Positions 62,420-64,000 of a stretch of 64,000 nt of DNA are shown here, in pieces (within the stretch, counting starts at the first letter, position 1; every line of letters begins with the position of its first letter). Under the pieces are notes generated by a model. That model worked only from the letters and a program-made list of their open reading frames with translations. It did not search any database and was not told the origin of the DNA. Location of the stretch: the NCBI GenBank assembly GCA_018268955.1, contig JAFDVO010000015.1, forward strand, positions 62,001 through 126,000, in the 5' to 3' direction. This DNA is from Acidobacteriota bacterium. GTDB taxonomy: Bacteria > Acidobacteriota > Vicinamibacteria > Vicinamibacterales > CAVVIG01. The position numbers and the translations under genes are program-made.

Positions 62420-64000
62420 ATGAGCTTTCGGCCGCTCGCCGTGGTCTCTGCAGTGATTCTGGCAGCCGCGTTCGTGCGCGGGCAGACGATCGCCCCAGCC
62501 GCGCTGGGGCCCTTTCCGAAGTTCGACCGCGTAACGGAGAAGGCTGGCATCGACTTCCAGTTGGACAGCGGCAGCCCGGCGCGCGAATTCATCATCGAGA
62601 GCAACAGCGCTGGCGTGGTCGCACTCGATTACGACAACGACGGGTGGATCGATCTCTACTTCGTCAACGGGTCGACGGTGGAGCGTCTGGAGTCGGGCCA
62701 GAAGAGCAGAGGCAATCGGCTCTATCGGAACAACCACGACGGCACCTTCTCGGATGTGACCGACCGAACGGGCACACGGGGCAACGGCGATTGGGCGTTT
62801 GGCGGATGTGCCGGTGACGTCGACAACAACGGCTTTGACGACCTGTTCGTCACCACGTACGGGCGCGATGTCCTCCTCCTGAACAACGGAAACGGCACCT
62901 TTCGGGACGTGAGTCGTGCGTGGGGCATCGAGAGCCCGGGACGTTGGCACTCGGGATGTGCGTTCGGGGACTACGACCGCGATGGCGATCTGGATCTGTA
63001 CGTCTCGAACTACGCCCAGTTCACCGTCGCCGCTTCACGGGCGATGCCGTACTACCGTGATCGCGATCCGAAGGCGCCGTTCACGCAACCCGGGCCAGAC
63101 AAGTATCCGACCACCCCACACGAGTTCTACGAGAACACGGGGCGTGGCCGCTTCGTCGACGCGAGCGTGCGGACCGGCATCACGCGTGCGACGACGAAGT
63201 CGAAGAGCGTGCCGGGCGCGTACGGGTTCGGCGTGGTCTGGGGGGATTACGACAACGACGGGGACCTCGACATCTACGTGGCGAGTGACACCACGGCGAA
63301 CCTGCTGTTCCGGAACAACGGCGATCGCACCTTCACCGATGTCGCCGCGTCGGCCGGCGCAGCCGTAGACGCCGATGGACGTTCGCAGGCCGGCATGGGC
63401 GTGGACATGGCCGACTACGACAACGACGGCCGGCTCGATCTCGCGGTCACCAACTTCGCCGAGGATCACTTCACGATCTACCACAACGAAGGGAACGGCA
63501 CATTTGCCGACGTCTCGAAGCGGGCGGGATTGATGCCCGCTCCGTACCTGGGATGGGGCGCCCAGTTCGTCGACCTGGATCACGACGGCCTGCTCGACCT
63601 CGTGACGGTGAATGGCCACGTCAATCCGTCCGTGCAGATGGGCGCCAGGGCCGGGAGACGGGCCGGCTACCGGCAGCGACCGCTCATCTTTCATCAGGTC
63701 GCCGGCGGACTCTTCAGGGAGGTCGGTCTGGCCGCGGGGCAGGCATTCGGCGACGTGTACAGCAGTCGCGGACTCGCCGTTGCGGATCTGAACAACGACG
63801 GCCAGATGGATCTGGTGTTCGCGAACCAGGAAGAAAAGCCTGCGGTGTTGTTGAACCGAGGTGTGCCGGGACACTGGCTGACGGTGAAGCTCAAGGCCAC
63901 GCAGTCGAATCGCTCCGCGATCGGTGCACGCGTGACGCTGAAGGCCGGGGGCCTGACGCAGTTGCGCGAGGTGAAGAGCGGCGGCAGCTTCCTCTCGCAG
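62420..64000 (+). CDS. FG-GAP/VCBS repeat protein with ASPIC/UnbV domain, 3' end outside window
   Basis: Exported protein, 527 residues visible. A signal peptide ending near FVRGQ is followed by repeated calcium-type FG-GAP/VCBS motifs (LDYDNDGWIDLYFVNGS, GDYDRDGDLDLYVSNY, GDYDNDGDLDIYVASD, ADYDNDGRLDLAVTN, ADLNNDGQMDLVFANQ). The ASPIC/UnbV domain begins at about 475 (GHWLTVKLKATQSNRSAIGARVTL) and is cut by the window edge. No SCO domain is fused here, unlike the relative at 53699-56218. TATGGT (62408-62413), part of an extended -10, ends 6 nt before the ATG. Confidence 0.9.
   Translation, partial: MSFRPLAVVSAVILAAAFVRGQTIAPAALGPFPKFDRVTEKAGIDFQLDSGSPAREFIIESNSAGVVALDYDNDGWIDLYFVNGSTVERLESGQKSRGNRLYRNNHDGTFSDVTDRTGTRGNGDWAFGGCAGDVDNNGFDDLFVTTYGRDVLLLNNGNGTFRDVSRAWGIESPGRWHSGCAFGDYDRDGDLDLYVSNYAQFTVAASRAMPYYRDRDPKAPFTQPGPDKYPTTPHEFYENTGRGRFVDASVRTGITRATTKSKSVPGAYGFGVVWGDYDNDGDLDIYVASDTTANLLFRNNGDRTFTDVAASAGAAVDADGRSQAGMGVDMADYDNDGRLDLAVTNFAEDHFTIYHNEGNGTFADVSKRAGLMPAPYLGWGAQFVDLDHDGLLDLVTVNGHVNPSVQMGARAGRRAGYRQRPLIFHQVAGGLFREVGLAAGQAFGDVYSSRGLAVADLNNDGQMDLVFANQEEKPAVLLNRGVPGHWLTVKLKATQSNRSAIGARVTLKAGGLTQLREVKSGGSFLSQ

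Overview
The window looks like a piece of the chromosome of a high-GC Gram-negative soil bacterium. The best fit is Acidobacteriota, class Vicinamibacteria, but this is inferred from gene content only. The pointers are a VWFA-related secreted protein, a carboxypeptidase-regulatory-domain TonB receptor, FG-GAP/ASPIC-UnbV proteins, many RND and MacB exporters, YdjY, PEP-CTERM and a short-type 6-phosphogluconate dehydrogenase. No phage, transposase, CRISPR array, rRNA or tRNA was recognised.

Layout. 1-6541 (minus): pgi, gnd and zwf, followed by a TPR/GAF/sigma-54 regulator that runs off the left edge. 6559-12088 (plus): a small protein, a TesA-like esterase and a YbbA/YbbP-type ABC exporter, then a DksA-like factor, an unknown helical protein and folK. 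12089-12367: 32-bp tandem repeats. 12368-12865 (minus): an acetyltransferase. 13040-28208 (minus): a 15-kb efflux block in the order Spy-like protein, TolC, adaptor, RND pump, MacA-like adaptor, MacB permease, MacB ATPase, adaptor, RND pump. 28372-30997 (minus): ispH, then an anti-sigma/ECF sigma pair. 31148-35710 (plus): pckA-gatB-ftsE-ftsX with overlapping ends. 35984-40998: a small protein, glycerate kinase, ribonuclease R, tatA (minus) and a VWFA protein. 41208-47238 (plus): TonB, TonB receptor, methyltransferase and an unknown membrane protein. 47239-56218 (minus): a six-gene block of SCO/FG-GAP/UnbV lipoprotein, UnbU-like membrane protein with Sel1 repeats, histidine kinase, degenerate NtrC-type regulator, MFS pump and VTT protein. 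56375-64000: secreted proteins, including a PEP-CTERM protein, two alpha/alpha-toroid proteins, YdjY and a second UnbV-type protein cut by the right edge.

Two things stand out. First, seven intergenic spaces carry arrays of 7-nt words in strict register. The words differ between arrays, but most fit the pattern GAnnnnA, and three arrays supply the stop codon of the upstream gene. Second, the 47.2-56.2 kb block joins a UnbU/UnbV pair, known from enediyne clusters, to SCO and Sel1 domains. It sits next to a kinase with a periplasmic CxxxC and an NtrC-like regulator that has lost the GAFTGA loop and the Walker B acids. This may be an undescribed redox-sensing or electron-transfer module.
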